Below are positions 36,075 through 45,553 of a DNA stretch of 64,000 nucleotides, one piece after another. The notes beneath the pieces are model-generated. The model was not told the DNA's origin, made no database searches, and saw only the letters and a list, made by a program, of their open reading frames with translations. Positions within the stretch are counted from its first letter, which is position 1; every line of letters begins with the position of its first letter. The translations under genes were made by a program, and so were the position numbers. Source of the stretch: Candidatus Gastranaerophilales bacterium (GTDB taxonomy: Bacteria; Cyanobacteriota; Vampirovibrionia; Gastranaerophilales; Gastranaerophilaceae); the NCBI GenBank assembly GCA_910587815.1, contig CAJUNK010000011.1, positions 1-64,000 on the forward strand. The letters are read 5' to 3'.

Positions 36075-36414
36075 ATATGAAAAATACTGCAAGAACTATA
36101 AATAAAAATCCTATAATATAGTTCCATTTTAATCCTTCTTTTAAATACAGAGCAGAAAATATTATAAATACAATAAGTGTTATTACTTCTTGAATAGTTT
36201 TTAATTGATACGCATTGTATATTTCATAACCAATCCTATTTGCAGGCACCTGAAAACAATATTCAAAAAATGCTATGCCCCAGCTTATTAAAATAACCGC
36301 AAAAAGTGCTGTTTTTGGAAATTTTAGATGACCATACCAGGCAAATGTCATAAAAACATTTGAAATTATAAGCAAAATTATTGGCAGTGCCGCCTTAAAT
36401 GCAATATTTATCAT
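36061..36414 (-). CDS. DUF486 / small DMT-like membrane protein
   Basis: A 117-residue membrane protein with four hydrophobic helices. SNVFMTFAWYGHLK, ISWGIAFFEYCFQVPANRIGY and the QLKTIQEVITLIVF segment are characteristic of DUF486, a relative of the drug/metabolite transporters. The function is unknown. Its last 14 bases overlap the end of the YibE/F gene on the other strand. It diverges from the ferritin gene. Confidence 0.88.
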   Translation of the reverse strand: MINIAFKAALPIILLIISNVFMTFAWYGHLKFPKTALFAVILISWGIAFFEYCFQVPANRIGYEIYNAYQLKTIQEVITLIVFIIFSALYLKEGLKWNYIIGFLFIVLAVFFIFKKW

Positions 36415-36493
36415 GCGTAATATTTTAAAACAAAAAATCTTTTTAGTGATACAATTTTATGTGCAAATATGGAATAGTTTAGGAGGTTTTAAA

Positions 36494-37003
36494 ATGATTA
36501 GCGAAAAAATGAATGCTGCATTAAATAAACAGGTAAATGCTGAAATGTATTCAGCATATTTATACCTTGCAATGCAGGCATATTTCAATAAATTAAATCT
36601 TACAGGTTTTGTAAATTGGATGAATGTTCAAGTGCAGGAAGAAATGGCTCATGCAAAAGGCTTGTATGATTACATTCAGGAAAGAGGCGGCGAAATTGTA
36701 TTAGATGCCATTGAAAAGCCTGAACAAAACTGGAATTCGCCATTAGATGTTTTTGAAGCAATTTTAAAACATGAACAACTTGTAACGTCTCTAATCAATA
36801 ATTTAGCAGATGTTGCAGATGAAACAAAAGACAGGGCAGCAGGGCTTTTCCTTCAATGGTATATTAAAGAACAAGTTGAAGAAGAAGCCAGTGTTTCAGG
36901 TGTTTTAGATACTTTAAGAATGATAAAAGATGATGCCCATGCGCTTTTATTATTAGATAGAGAACTTGCTGCAAGAGTATTTAACCCTCCTGTTATCGGG
37001 TAA
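36494..37003 (+). CDS. ftnA: Bacterial non-haem ferritin
   Basis: Iron-storage 24-mer subunit, 169 residues with this start. All ferroxidase-site residues of E. coli FtnA occur at the same numbers: Glu17, Glu50, His53, Glu94, Gln127 and Glu130, with Glu126 and Glu129 at the third iron site. I chose ATG 36494 because AGGAGG lies 7 bases before it; an upstream in-frame start would add 27 unrelated residues. The exact residue match makes both identity and start secure. A terminator follows at 37025. Confidence 0.97.
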   Translation: MISEKMNAALNKQVNAEMYSAYLYLAMQAYFNKLNLTGFVNWMNVQVQEEMAHAKGLYDYIQERGGEIVLDAIEKPEQNWNSPLDVFEAILKHEQLVTSLINNLADVADETKDRAAGLFLQWYIKEQVEEEASVSGVLDTLRMIKDDAHALLLLDRELAARVFNPPVIG

Positions 37004-37024
37004 TGTAAATTTTAAATAAAATAG

Positions 37025-37052
37025 ACGGGTGCTTTTACAGGCGCCCGTTTTT
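37025..37052 (+). terminator. Terminator after ftnA
   Basis: An 8-bp stem (acgggtgc / gcgcccgt, one G-T pair) with an 8-base loop followed by a T-run, 22 bases after the ferritin stop. Confidence 0.88.
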
Positions 37053-37163
37053 AGTGCTTCATAGCCATTTATTAAGTATTTTGTAAAATATAAAATTAGA
37101 ATATAGCTTTAGTTAATGGTAATATATTTTTATAAAATTTAAAGGATGTTCGGAAGGTTTTTT

Positions 37164-37856
37164 ATGTTAAAAAAGATACTTTTATTGTGTTTAGCTGTGT
37201 TTGTTCCCTTGAGTGCTTTTGGCATCGAGGAAGATATTGTAAAAGAAAACCTCATACAAAAAAGAATAGATGATGTTGGCACAAAGATTTTAAATTCTAA
37301 TAAAATTGATGAAAGAATCGTTTTTGTTTATGATAAAACAGAACAAAAAGAAAAATTAAACATTGATAAAACCCTTGTCACAAGGCAAGTTGTGCTTTAT
37401 GGTTATAATTATAAATTTATTGAAGATAATAATGAACTTGCAGCATTTTTATCTAGAAAAATTGCTGAAGCCCACAGGTCTTATGCGGGTGTATTTAATG
37501 GCAGATTGAGTTCTTTAAAAATAAAAGCTGCACCAAAAAAATTCCAGCTTGTGTTTGATAAAGTTGCAGTAGATTATATGGTGCATGCAGGATACAACCC
37601 TGTGGCGCTTATCACCCTTATAAATAAAACCTATCCTCAAAAAAGAAACGATACCTTTTCTGCAAGTAATCTTGCCTCAAAAAGACTTGCTGTAATTTAT
37701 GAATATATCTATACAAAATATCCGTATTTTCTTGTGCACAATGAGTATATAAATAACATACATTATCAAAATTTCCTTTTAACATCTGCCGAAAACAGAA
37801 AAAAGCTTGAAGAAAAAGTGAAACTGCGTTCTCGTGGAGAATTGGACTATGAATAA
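37164..37856 (+). CDS. Exported degenerate M48-peptidase-like protein
   Basis: A 230-residue protein with a signal peptide (LKKILLLCLAVFVPLSAFG). Residues ~88-110, DNNELAAFLSRKIAEAHRSYAG, line up with the M48 metalloprotease active-site helix (ENELAAVLAHExxH), but the zinc-binding HExxH is replaced by RKIAEA. Residues ~131-146, FDKVAVDYMVHAGYNPVAL, line up with the family's ExxADxxGxxxLxxAGYDP region. The protein therefore looks like a catalytically dead M48 relative. ATG 37164 follows GGAAGG at 6 bases; an earlier ATG (37146) has no proper spacing. It overlaps the next gene by 8 bases. The M48 link is my reading of motifs. Confidence 0.65.
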   Translation: MLKKILLLCLAVFVPLSAFGIEEDIVKENLIQKRIDDVGTKILNSNKIDERIVFVYDKTEQKEKLNIDKTLVTRQVVLYGYNYKFIEDNNELAAFLSRKIAEAHRSYAGVFNGRLSSLKIKAAPKKFQLVFDKVAVDYMVHAGYNPVALITLINKTYPQKRNDTFSASNLASKRLAVIYEYIYTKYPYFLVHNEYINNIHYQNFLLTSAENRKKLEEKVKLRSRGELDYE

Positions 37857-38436
37857 AATTGTAAAATATATCTTTGCAATCTTAATATCTTTTATTTGTA
37901 CCAACCCAGGTTTTTGTGAAGAATTATTGCAAGATAATCTTGTTGAAATTTTAAAAGAAAGAAACATTGAAAAACCTTATGTGCATCTGAATTATAACTA
38001 TCAATCTCCTGTAAAAATTCCAATTAAAATTTCTATCACAGAAAAAATAAAATCCGAACTTGATATATATGAAGGGCAGGAAGTGCGTTTTGAAGTTCAG
38101 GAAGATGTTATTTACAAGCGCAAAATTAAATTAAAAGAAGGCGATATTATAAAAGCAAGGGTGGGTACTATTATAAAAAGCGGCATGAACGGAATTCCCG
38201 CAAGTGTCATTTTTGATAATTTTGAAATTGAAAATTCTAAAGATATTACAAAAGGGCAAATTTCCAATACACTTGAAGTTTTCGGACAAGACAGAACATA
38301 CATTGTTTTCCCATTAAAGTGGGCGCTTACTATTTTGCCGCCAACAGGTTCTCTCACAAATTTTATAATGGGAGGGCATGTGAAATTAAAACCAAGTAAA
38401 ACCTTAAAGCTTTATTACCACCCTGAATGGCTGTAA
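37849..38436 (+). CDS. Exported hypothetical protein, 195 aa
   Basis: Starts with a signal peptide (KIVKYIFAILISFICTNPGFC), possibly lipoprotein-like at the Cys, though the lipobox is poor. The mature part is beta-rich and basic. The KLKEGDIIKARVGTIIKSGMNG region parallels the exported 211-residue protein at 6713, and a hydrophobic stretch near the end (FPLKWALTILPPTGSLTNFIMGGH) resembles its glycine-rich segment. The start ATG lies inside the end of the M48-like gene (ATGAATAA overlap), so the two are translationally coupled and may form a complex in the envelope. Confidence 0.7.
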   Translation: MNKIVKYIFAILISFICTNPGFCEELLQDNLVEILKERNIEKPYVHLNYNYQSPVKIPIKISITEKIKSELDIYEGQEVRFEVQEDVIYKRKIKLKEGDIIKARVGTIIKSGMNGIPASVIFDNFEIENSKDITKGQISNTLEVFGQDRTYIVFPLKWALTILPPTGSLTNFIMGGHVKLKPSKTLKLYYHPEWL

Positions 38437-38523
38437 TAATTTAGCTTTTGAAAAATATTTATGCTAAAATTTAAAAAACTACATCTGATAAATGTATATG
38501 AACCAAGAGGGAATTAACCAGAA

Positions 38524-39192
38524 GTGGCAAAGATTGTTTCTATAAAAGATGCTGTAAGTTTAATAAAAGATAGTGCAACAGTTATGATTGGCGGATTTTT
38601 AAGCTGCGGTGTTCCTGATAAATTAATTGATGAACTTATATTGCAAAATGTTAAAAATTTAACAATGATATCAAATGATACATCCACACCCGATACTGAC
38701 AAGGGAAAATTAATTGTTAATAAACAGGTAAAAAAACTTATCACAAGCCATATAGGGACAAATCCTGAAACCGGAAAACAGATGAATGCAGGCGAAATAG
38801 ACGTAGAACTGACGCCTATGGGCACTTTGATGGAAAGAATAAGGGCCAAAGGCGCAGGTCTTGGCGGTATTTTAACACCTACAGGCGTTAATACCGTGAT
38901 AGAAGAAGGCAAACAAACAGTGAATGTGGATGGTAAAAAATTTATTTTTGAACAGCCCATTGGTGCAGACTTTGCCCTGATTTACGGCACAAAAGCAGAT
39001 AAATACGGTAATGTTTCATACCTTGGCACCACGAGAAACTGCAATACTGTTATGGCAACTGCTGCAAAAACGGTTATTGTGCAGGCTGATGAAATTGTAG
39101 AATGTCTTAACCCAAATGAGGTTATAATCCCCGGGCTTTTTGTAGATTATATTGTGCAAAACGATGAAAAACAGGCGGAGTGCAGCAGATGA
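38524..39192 (+). CDS. CoA transferase, subunit A (3-oxoacid / acetate type)
   Basis: The alpha subunit (222 aa) of a family I CoA transferase related to AtoD/ScoA. Motifs: MIGGFLSCGVPDKLIDEL, TSHIGTNPETGKQMNAGEI, GAGLGGILTPTGVNTVIEEGKQ and the FALIYGTKADKYGNVSY segment. The start is GTG, 12 bases after GAGGGA. Its stop overlaps the beta-subunit start (ATGA). The acyl partner (acetoacetate, acetate, butyrate or other) cannot be told from sequence. Confidence 0.92.
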   Translation: MAKIVSIKDAVSLIKDSATVMIGGFLSCGVPDKLIDELILQNVKNLTMISNDTSTPDTDKGKLIVNKQVKKLITSHIGTNPETGKQMNAGEIDVELTPMGTLMERIRAKGAGLGGILTPTGVNTVIEEGKQTVNVDGKKFIFEQPIGADFALIYGTKADKYGNVSYLGTTRNCNTVMATAAKTVIVQADEIVECLNPNEVIIPGLFVDYIVQNDEKQAECSR

Positions 39193-39878
39193 TGGAATTA
39201 TTAACTAAAGAAAAAGTAAGGCAAATCATAGCAAAAAGAGCCGCTAAAGAGTTTGAAGATGGGGATGTTGTAACCCTTGGAATAGGCTTGCCTACTGAAG
39301 TTACAAAATATGTGCCATCAGACAAAAGAGTAATGTTTCAATCTGAAAATGGTGTGCTTGGCGTGGGGCAAAACCAAAGCGGCGAAAACATTGATAAAAA
39401 GGTGATAAATGCTGGCGGTGCCTATGTGGAAGCGGTTCAAGGCGCTTGTTTTTATGATTCGCAAATGGCGTTTATTTTGATGCGCGGAGGTCATATTGAT
39501 GCAACAGTATTGGGCGCCTTGCAGGTAGATGAACTTGGAAATCTTGCAAACTGGTCAGTCCCGGGGAAATTCACACCTGGTATGGGTGGTGCTATGGATT
39601 TAGTTGTGGGCGCAAAAAAAGTAATAGTTGTGATGGAGCACACATCAAAAGGCCAGGTTAAGATTGTTAAGAAATGTAACCTACCATTAACAGCTTCCAG
39701 TGAAGTAAATCTTATCATCACAGAAAAATGCGTGTTTAGGGTGGATTTTGATGAAAATAAAATCTCTCGCGGGCTTGTTTTAGAAGAAATTAATCCAATG
39801 TTTTCAATTGATGATATAAAACGCACTACAGAAGCTGATTTTAGAGTTTCTGAAAATTTAATTGAGATGGAAATATAA
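39189..39878 (+). CDS. CoA transferase, subunit B
   Basis: The beta subunit (229 aa) that carries the catalytic Glu: Glu53 in FQSENGVLGVGQ, which forms the glutamyl-CoA intermediate. DVVTLGIGLPTEVTKYVP and GGHIDATVLGALQVDELGNLANW are family hallmarks (AtoA/ScoB). I prefer ATG 39189, which overlaps the alpha stop by 4 bases and has GGAG 8 bases upstream, over an in-frame GTG at 39180. It works as a heterotetramer with subunit A in fermentative acyl-CoA metabolism. Confidence 0.93.
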   Translation: MMELLTKEKVRQIIAKRAAKEFEDGDVVTLGIGLPTEVTKYVPSDKRVMFQSENGVLGVGQNQSGENIDKKVINAGGAYVEAVQGACFYDSQMAFILMRGGHIDATVLGALQVDELGNLANWSVPGKFTPGMGGAMDLVVGAKKVIVVMEHTSKGQVKIVKKCNLPLTASSEVNLIITEKCVFRVDFDENKISRGLVLEEINPMFSIDDIKRTTEADFRVSENLIEMEI

Positions 39879-39879
39879 A

Positions 39880-40377
39880 TTATTCCATGTATTTTTGCAA
39901 AATTAATTTTTTTAAAGCTTTTGCATTTACTGCATCAGGTTCAATTTCTAATAATTTATCCAAATATTCAACAGCCAAATTATAGTGTCCAAGTTTTTTT
40001 TGAGCGGCAGCCATAGCATATAGTGCATCTATAAATTTTTCATCCAATTTTATTGCTTCTTCTAAATCAGCCACAGCAGCTTGAACATCAGGACATTCAA
40101 TATCTTTTCTTGTTAAAATTATTTTTGCTCTATTATAATATGCATCTGTCATTTTAGGATTTAATTGCAATGATTTTGTATAATCAAGCATAGCTTCATC
40201 AAAATTTTCCATAGCCTGATAGGCCACAGCCCTGTAAAAATAAGGAATTTCCCAGTCATTTTTTAATTCCAGGGATTTGTTGATATTTGAAATAGCGCAT
40301 GCATATTTTCCGTCTTGAATGTCAAAAATCCCCATATCAAGATATTTTTTGTATTCATTTTCATTATTTTCAGTCAT
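39880..40377 (-). CDS. TPR-repeat protein
   Basis: A 165-residue protein made of about four tetratricopeptide repeats (for example WEIPYFYRAVAYQAMENFDEAMLDYTKSLQLNPKMTDAYYNRAKI and DALYAMAAAQKKLGHYNLAVEYLDKLLEIEPD). No signal peptide or enzyme motif, so probably a cytoplasmic scaffold. An AAAGGAG ribosome site lies 6 bases before the ATG. It ends one base after the CoA transferase gene (convergent) and diverges from the hyf-like operon. Confidence 0.88.
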   Translation of the reverse strand: MTENNENEYKKYLDMGIFDIQDGKYACAISNINKSLELKNDWEIPYFYRAVAYQAMENFDEAMLDYTKSLQLNPKMTDAYYNRAKIILTRKDIECPDVQAAVADLEEAIKLDEKFIDALYAMAAAQKKLGHYNLAVEYLDKLLEIEPDAVNAKALKKLILQKYME

Positions 40378-40507
40378 AAAATCTCCTTTAATAAATTAAA
40401 TTGTATTATAAACACATCTTGACTTTTAGTTGTGTTAAGTTCAAAATTGGTGTATTAATGCTTATTTTAGCCTAATTTAACATAAAAGATTTTAGAAGAT
40501 ATAGTAG

Positions 40508-42472
40508 ATGATTGGATATTTTATCGGGATAATTATACTGCTTTTGGTTTTTCTTGCCTATTTTATGCCTGCTTTAGGGGTATTATTAAATGGAGGCGAA
40601 ATTATAAAAACCCTGAATTTTGGCTCCCACAGTGTATTTCAAGGAATAAACGCCGTAATTGACCCTATAAGTGCGTTTTTTATACTTATAATTCTTGTGA
40701 TGGGCATTATATCTATGGTTTACGCCAAAGGATACTTGAAACCCTATGTGGCACAAGGGAAAAACATAAATTATCATATAATGTTTTTTGTAACACTAGT
40801 ATTGTCAATGCTTGCTGTTGTCACTTGTCAAAATGCCCTGTTTTTCATAGTTTGTTGGGAAATTATGTCCCTTTCTTCGTTTTTCTTAGTAATATTTGAA
40901 AATGATAAAAAAGAAATTTTGGATGCAGGGGTAAAATACCTTGTGTTTATGCATATTTCGGTGCTTTTTATAATTGTAGTTTTTGCAATTTTATCAATAA
41001 AATCAGGCAGTTATGATTTTGCCTCTTTTGCCCCAATATTAAAGAGCAACAGGCATTTTGCCGATGTTATATTTTTGCTTGCATTCATTGGTTTTGGCAT
41101 AAAATCAGGTTTTGTGCCATTTCATAACTGGCTGCCGGATGCTCATCCTGCGGCACCAAGCCATGTAAGCGCTATAATGTCTGGAGTGATGATAAAAACA
41201 GGGGTTTATGGTATTTTAAGGATAATTTCTTTAATAGGTGCTCCTTCAAAATTTATTGCTTATTTTGTTTTGATAATATCCCTAATAACCGCATTATATG
41301 GGGTTTTATATGCAATTAGCCAAAATGATTTTAAAAGAATGCTGGCTTATTCTTCTATTGAAAATATGGGTATAATAGGTATAGGGCTTGGAGTTGGGCT
41401 TTTGGGACTAGCTTATAATCAGCCTGTAGTAGCGCTTTTAGGGTTTACAGGTTCTGCTTTGCACACCCTAAACCACTCTATATTTAAAGAATTACTGTTT
41501 TTTGCAGCAGGAAATATATATATTAAAACCCACACCAAAAATATGGAGGCTCTAGGCGGCTTAATTAAGACTATGCCTTGCACAGCAGGGTTTTGTCTCC
41601 TTGCATCGCTTGCTATTTGTGCACTTCCACCTCTCAATGGCTTTATAAGTGAGGTTATGATTTATTTTGGTCTGTTTAAAGGGTTAGAAATAAATGTTTT
41701 TTCAAACTTTATAATTTTAGCGTTCGCAATTGCATCTTTGGCATTGGTTGGAACTATGGCTATACTTTGCTTTACCAAGGCTTTCAGCGTAATATTTCTT
41801 GGAAACCCAAGAGATACAAGGATGCTAAGGCCTGAAAACGATTGCGATATTTTTATGTTGGCGCCAATGGGAGTTTTATCAATAATGGCGCTAATTATAG
41901 GGCTTTTCCCGCAATATGTTGTGAAGATGCTTAGTTTGCCTGTGTTTCATGTGGTATCAGCGTTTCACGTACAGAACCCTGCCGTAATGCAAACTACAAA
42001 AACGCTTTCAAAATTAATGTTTGAACAAGCTGTATTTCTGCAAACGCTTTGTTTTATTGCATTAGCGTTGCTTATTTGCATAGGCTTACTTATGTTTTTG
42101 AAACTATCTTTATACAAGAAAATAGAAAAAGCTGAAACCTGGGGCTGTGGCTATAATAAAGCCGATTATAACGCCCAATATACAGCATCTTCCTATGTTA
42201 GTCCATTTCTTTCAATGCTAAAACCCTTGTTTAAAAATGTTTTCAACATAGAAAAACCAAAGAAAATTTTTCCATCGTCTGCACATTTTAGCGTGCAGAT
42301 TGAAGATATTGAAGAAGCCTATTTAATAAAACCGGTATTAAAATTTGATGAATGGTTTCTATCAAAATTTGAAAAATTGCAGGATGGAAACTTGCAAGCG
42401 TATATAAAATATGGCCTTATTTTTCTTGCCATTGTGCTCATTTCCGTAATTTTAGGAAGCATTTTGTTATGA
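40508..42472 (+). CDS. HyfB-like proton-pump subunit of a group 4 hydrogenase-related complex
   Basis: A 654-residue NuoL/antiporter-type membrane protein with about 14-16 helices. SGFVPFHNWLPDAHPAAPSHVSAIMSGVMIKTGVYGILR is the classic proton-channel region with conserved Lys and His, and YSSIENMGIIGIGLGVGL and LHTLNHSIFKELLFFAAG are like HyfB/HycC. The charged C-terminal tail contains ETWGCGYNKADYNAQYTASSY, typical of HyfB. First gene of a six-gene co-directional cluster (40508-47839). A TTGACT / CAAAAT pair at 40419-40447 may be its weak promoter. Confidence 0.88.
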   Translation: MIGYFIGIIILLLVFLAYFMPALGVLLNGGEIIKTLNFGSHSVFQGINAVIDPISAFFILIILVMGIISMVYAKGYLKPYVAQGKNINYHIMFFVTLVLSMLAVVTCQNALFFIVCWEIMSLSSFFLVIFENDKKEILDAGVKYLVFMHISVLFIIVVFAILSIKSGSYDFASFAPILKSNRHFADVIFLLAFIGFGIKSGFVPFHNWLPDAHPAAPSHVSAIMSGVMIKTGVYGILRIISLIGAPSKFIAYFVLIISLITALYGVLYAISQNDFKRMLAYSSIENMGIIGIGLGVGLLGLAYNQPVVALLGFTGSALHTLNHSIFKELLFFAAGNIYIKTHTKNMEALGGLIKTMPCTAGFCLLASLAICALPPLNGFISEVMIYFGLFKGLEINVFSNFIILAFAIASLALVGTMAILCFTKAFSVIFLGNPRDTRMLRPENDCDIFMLAPMGVLSIMALIIGLFPQYVVKMLSLPVFHVVSAFHVQNPAVMQTTKTLSKLMFEQAVFLQTLCFIALALLICIGLLMFLKLSLYKKIEKAETWGCGYNKADYNAQYTASSYVSPFLSMLKPLFKNVFNIEKPKKIFPSSAHFSVQIEDIEEAYLIKPVLKFDEWFLSKFEKLQDGNLQAYIKYGLIFLAIVLISVILGSILL

Positions 42473-43389
42473 TAAATTTTTTGAATACTATATTTTCAAT
42501 TTTTGCACTTTTATTTTTACCATTTGTAATGGTTGGGATAATTAAAAAAACAAAAGCTTTTTGGGGCGGAAGAAAAGGCCCATCCATATTTCAGCCATTA
42601 TACGATTTTATAAAATTATTAAAAAAAGATTCTGTAATAAGTAATAGCACATCTTTTATATTTAAGCTTGCTCCGCTTGTAACTATTGTATGCACTGTGT
42701 TTGCTGGGCTTTTTGCACCATTAATTACAGGAAGTGCCATAATAAACATTGAAATGGGGCTTATAATTTTTGCTTATATTCTTGGCTTAAATAAATTTTT
42801 TGCCCTAATTTCAGCTATGGATACAGGTTCCAGTTTTGAAGGAATGGGCGCTTCTCGTGAAGCCTGTTTCACTGCAATTGTAGAGCCTGCATTTTTTATG
42901 ATAATTGCATCAATTATGGCAATAAGTCATAATTTTACTTTTGATAGTTTATCTAAGATTATTCAAAATATGGGAAATTATGGGGTTTTAATCTGCATAT
43001 TTGCAGTTTTGGCCCTGTTTTTGATGGTTTTAATTGAAGGATGCAGAGTACCTGTGGATGATCCTGCCACCCATCTTGAACTTACAATGATTCATGAGGT
43101 TATGATACTTGATAATTCAGGATTTGATTTAGCAATGTTGACCTATGCTGCCTCTATGAAAATGCTTTTAATCTCTTCTTTAATTGTAAAAATTATAATT
43201 CCTGATGGCACACCTTATTATCCCATTTATTATTTAGCGGCAATCCTTTTGATATCAATAATTATAGGTACTATAGAATCTTCAATGGCAAGAATCAGGA
43301 TGTCTCATGTTTTTGAATTTATATTTATTATGAGCTCTTTTGCGCTTGTAATCCTTTCTTTGACAGCAGTAAGGGTATTTGGAGGCTAG
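42469..43389 (+). CDS. HyfC-like (NuoH-type) membrane subunit
   Basis: A 306-residue, eight-helix NuoH/HycD-like protein that anchors the hydrophilic arm to the membrane. Motifs: GRKGPSIFQPLYDFIKLLKKD, SGSAIINIEMGLIIFAYIL-like, FEGMGASREACFTAIVEPAFF and EGCRVPVDDPATHLELTMIHEVMILD, the last being highly conserved. Its start overlaps the previous gene by 4 bases (ATGA). It is a required part of group 4 hydrogenase or Ehr complexes. Confidence 0.92.
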   Translation: MINFLNTIFSIFALLFLPFVMVGIIKKTKAFWGGRKGPSIFQPLYDFIKLLKKDSVISNSTSFIFKLAPLVTIVCTVFAGLFAPLITGSAIINIEMGLIIFAYILGLNKFFALISAMDTGSSFEGMGASREACFTAIVEPAFFMIIASIMAISHNFTFDSLSKIIQNMGNYGVLICIFAVLALFLMVLIEGCRVPVDDPATHLELTMIHEVMILDNSGFDLAMLTYAASMKMLLISSLIVKIIIPDGTPYYPIYYLAAILLISIIIGTIESSMARIRMSHVFEFIFIMSSFALVILSLTAVRVFGG

Positions 43390-43395
43390 AAAATT

Positions 43396-44037
43396 ATGGA
43401 AAATGGTTTTGTAATTTTATTTGGTTTAACAATGCTCTATCTTGCTGCTACAAGCAGGATAATTTCTCACATCAGGGTGCTTGTAGTGCAAGGAATTTTA
43501 TTATTTTTAATATGTTTTTTGGGATATAAAGATACTCCGCTTTTAAATTTAGCATTTTTAACTGCTGAAACAATTGTTGTAAAATCCATCCTTATTCCTT
43601 TATTTTTGTATAGAATTTTAAAGAAAACTCATGCAAAAAGGGATGAAGAAGCAAATATTCCGCATTTTTACTGTCTTGTAATTTCAAGTGTAATTTTGCT
43701 TTTCGGATTTTTAACATCAAATTATATGGCATCTCATAATTCTGTATCAGCACTACATTTTGGGGTTGCAATATCTGTTATTGTAATAAGTTTATGGCTG
43801 ATTACAATAAAGCACAAAATTGTATCAAATGTCATAGAATTTATTGCAATGGAGAATGGAATATTTTTACTTTCTCTTTCTGTTGCTGGTGAAATGCCAA
43901 TTTTAGTGAATCTTGGTGTTCTTTTGGATGTATTTATTGCGGTGTATATTTTAGGTCTTTTTGTAAAAGAAATTGATAAAGAATTTAAAGACCTTGAAGT
44001 ATCACATCTTTCAGGCCTGAAGGATTATGAAGATTAA
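43396..44037 (+). CDS. HyfE-like membrane subunit
   Basis: A 213-residue protein with about six or seven hydrophobic helices (starting MENGFVILFGLTMLYLAATSRIISHIRVLVVQG), like HyfE, which combines NuoK- and NuoJ-like features. The helix with LAFLTAETIVVKSILIPLFLYRIL carries the conserved Glu and Lys of the family. It follows hyfC after 6 bases. Its sequence is less conserved than its neighbours, so identity rests partly on order and size. Confidence 0.85.
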   Translation: MENGFVILFGLTMLYLAATSRIISHIRVLVVQGILLFLICFLGYKDTPLLNLAFLTAETIVVKSILIPLFLYRILKKTHAKRDEEANIPHFYCLVISSVILLFGFLTSNYMASHNSVSALHFGVAISVIVISLWLITIKHKIVSNVIEFIAMENGIFLLSLSVAGEMPILVNLGVLLDVFIAVYILGLFVKEIDKEFKDLEVSHLSGLKDYED

Positions 44038-44066
44038 GGTTATGAAAAATTAAGGATTATTAAAAA

Positions 44067-45530
44067 ATGTTAACCATTCATTCAATTATAATATCAATAA
44101 TATTAATATTTCCTGTAATATCAGGAGTTTTGACTGTTTTAATCAAAAGAAAAGCTTTCAGCAATTTTATGTTGAATCTTTATGGTGTACTCCATTTTCT
44201 AGGGTCAATGTATTTGATATTTAGTAATGAAGCAAATTTTAACAAATATTTTACTGTGGATAATTTAAATAAAATATTTCTGCTTATTCTATCCTTTGTA
44301 TTTTTGATGGTGGTTATTTATAACAATGGCTATACAAAGAATTTAACTGTTTATTCAAATAGAAAAGCTTGTTTTTATTCTAATGCCGTTATTACATTTG
44401 TTGCAGCTATGACAGGTGCTATTCTTGCTACAGACCTTGGCACAGCCTGGGTTTTGGTGGAAGCTACAACCCTTGCAAGTGCTTATTTAATATATTTTAA
44501 TAAAACAAAAAGTTCAATTGAAGCCGCGTGGAAATACGTTTTTATGTGTTCTATAGGGATTGCATTGGCGTTTGTTGGGATAATATTTTTAAATATTTCA
44601 TCAGGTGGTATAAATTCTTTAAATTATACAGAATTATCCAAAAATGCCCAATTTTTCAATATCTTTTGGCTGAAGCTTTCTTTTATATTTATATTGTTTG
44701 GGTTTGGAACCAAAATGGGGCTTGCGCCAGTACATTTTTGGCTGCCTGATGCACATTCAGAATCTCCATCACCTGTTTCAGCTTTATTATCTGCAACCCT
44801 TTTAAATTCAGCATACCTTGTAATATTGAGGGTATTTAATATTTTAAATATTACAGGATGCAGCATTTATGGCAGGATAATGCTTGCTGTGATGGGCTTT
44901 TTATCATTGTTTGTGGCGGCAGTATTTATTTATCACATTAAAAATTATAAAAGAATGCTTGCATATTCATCCATTGAAAATATGGGCATTTTAGCAATAG
45001 GAACGGCACTTTTTAATGGGGCACATTATGCTGTAATATTACATCTTTTGGGGCATTCTTTTGTAAAGGCTTCGTTTTTTCTTACATCTGGAAATATTTT
45101 AGAACTTTTTGAAACAAAGAGAATTAAATCAACTAAAAGTATAATGACAATAGACAAAAACACTGCTTGGCTTTGGATAGATTCATTTATTGCAATTTGT
45201 GCATTTCCAACCTCTGTTCTTTTTATTAGCGAATTTTTGATGATAAAAAAAATGATTGCATCACAGCATTATGTCTTGTGTGTACTGTTTGTGCTTTTGC
45301 TTACAGTGATTTTATTCGGTATGGGTAAAGCTGTTTTAAATATGGTGTTCAATAAATCTGGTGAAGAAAAATTTGAAATGACAGAAAAAAATAAAGAAAA
45401 ATTGTCGCTTTCTATGTATATTCCGCAGACAATTTTGCTTGCAATAGTATTTATTTTGGGTGTTTATATTCCGCCATTTTTGCACAATATTATAAATATG
45501 GCAGGTATTAGCATGTTAGCAGGTTTTTAA
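44067..45530 (+). CDS. HyfF-like (NuoN/antiporter-type) membrane subunit
   Basis: A 487-residue antiporter-like subunit. GTKMGLAPVHFWLPDAHSESPSPVSALLSATLLNSAYLVILRV contains the conserved lysine helix, and YKRMLAYSSIENMGILAIGTA and HLLGHSFVKASFFLTSGN match HyfF. It is the second proton channel of the complex. No HyfD-like third antiporter subunit is present in the cluster. It begins 29 bases after hyfE. Confidence 0.9.
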   Translation: MLTIHSIIISIILIFPVISGVLTVLIKRKAFSNFMLNLYGVLHFLGSMYLIFSNEANFNKYFTVDNLNKIFLLILSFVFLMVVIYNNGYTKNLTVYSNRKACFYSNAVITFVAAMTGAILATDLGTAWVLVEATTLASAYLIYFNKTKSSIEAAWKYVFMCSIGIALAFVGIIFLNISSGGINSLNYTELSKNAQFFNIFWLKLSFIFILFGFGTKMGLAPVHFWLPDAHSESPSPVSALLSATLLNSAYLVILRVFNILNITGCSIYGRIMLAVMGFLSLFVAAVFIYHIKNYKRMLAYSSIENMGILAIGTALFNGAHYAVILHLLGHSFVKASFFLTSGNILELFETKRIKSTKSIMTIDKNTAWLWIDSFIAICAFPTSVLFISEFLMIKKMIASQHYVLCVLFVLLLTVILFGMGKAVLNMVFNKSGEEKFEMTEKNKEKLSLSMYIPQTILLAIVFILGVYIPPFLHNIINMAGISMLAGF

Positions 45531-45553
45531 ATTTTTAAGGGAAATTTATAAAG

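Noticed and set aside
36413..36493. N-terminal extension of ferritin
   Set aside because: The residue numbers of the ferroxidase site and the AGGAGG site fix the start at 36494.
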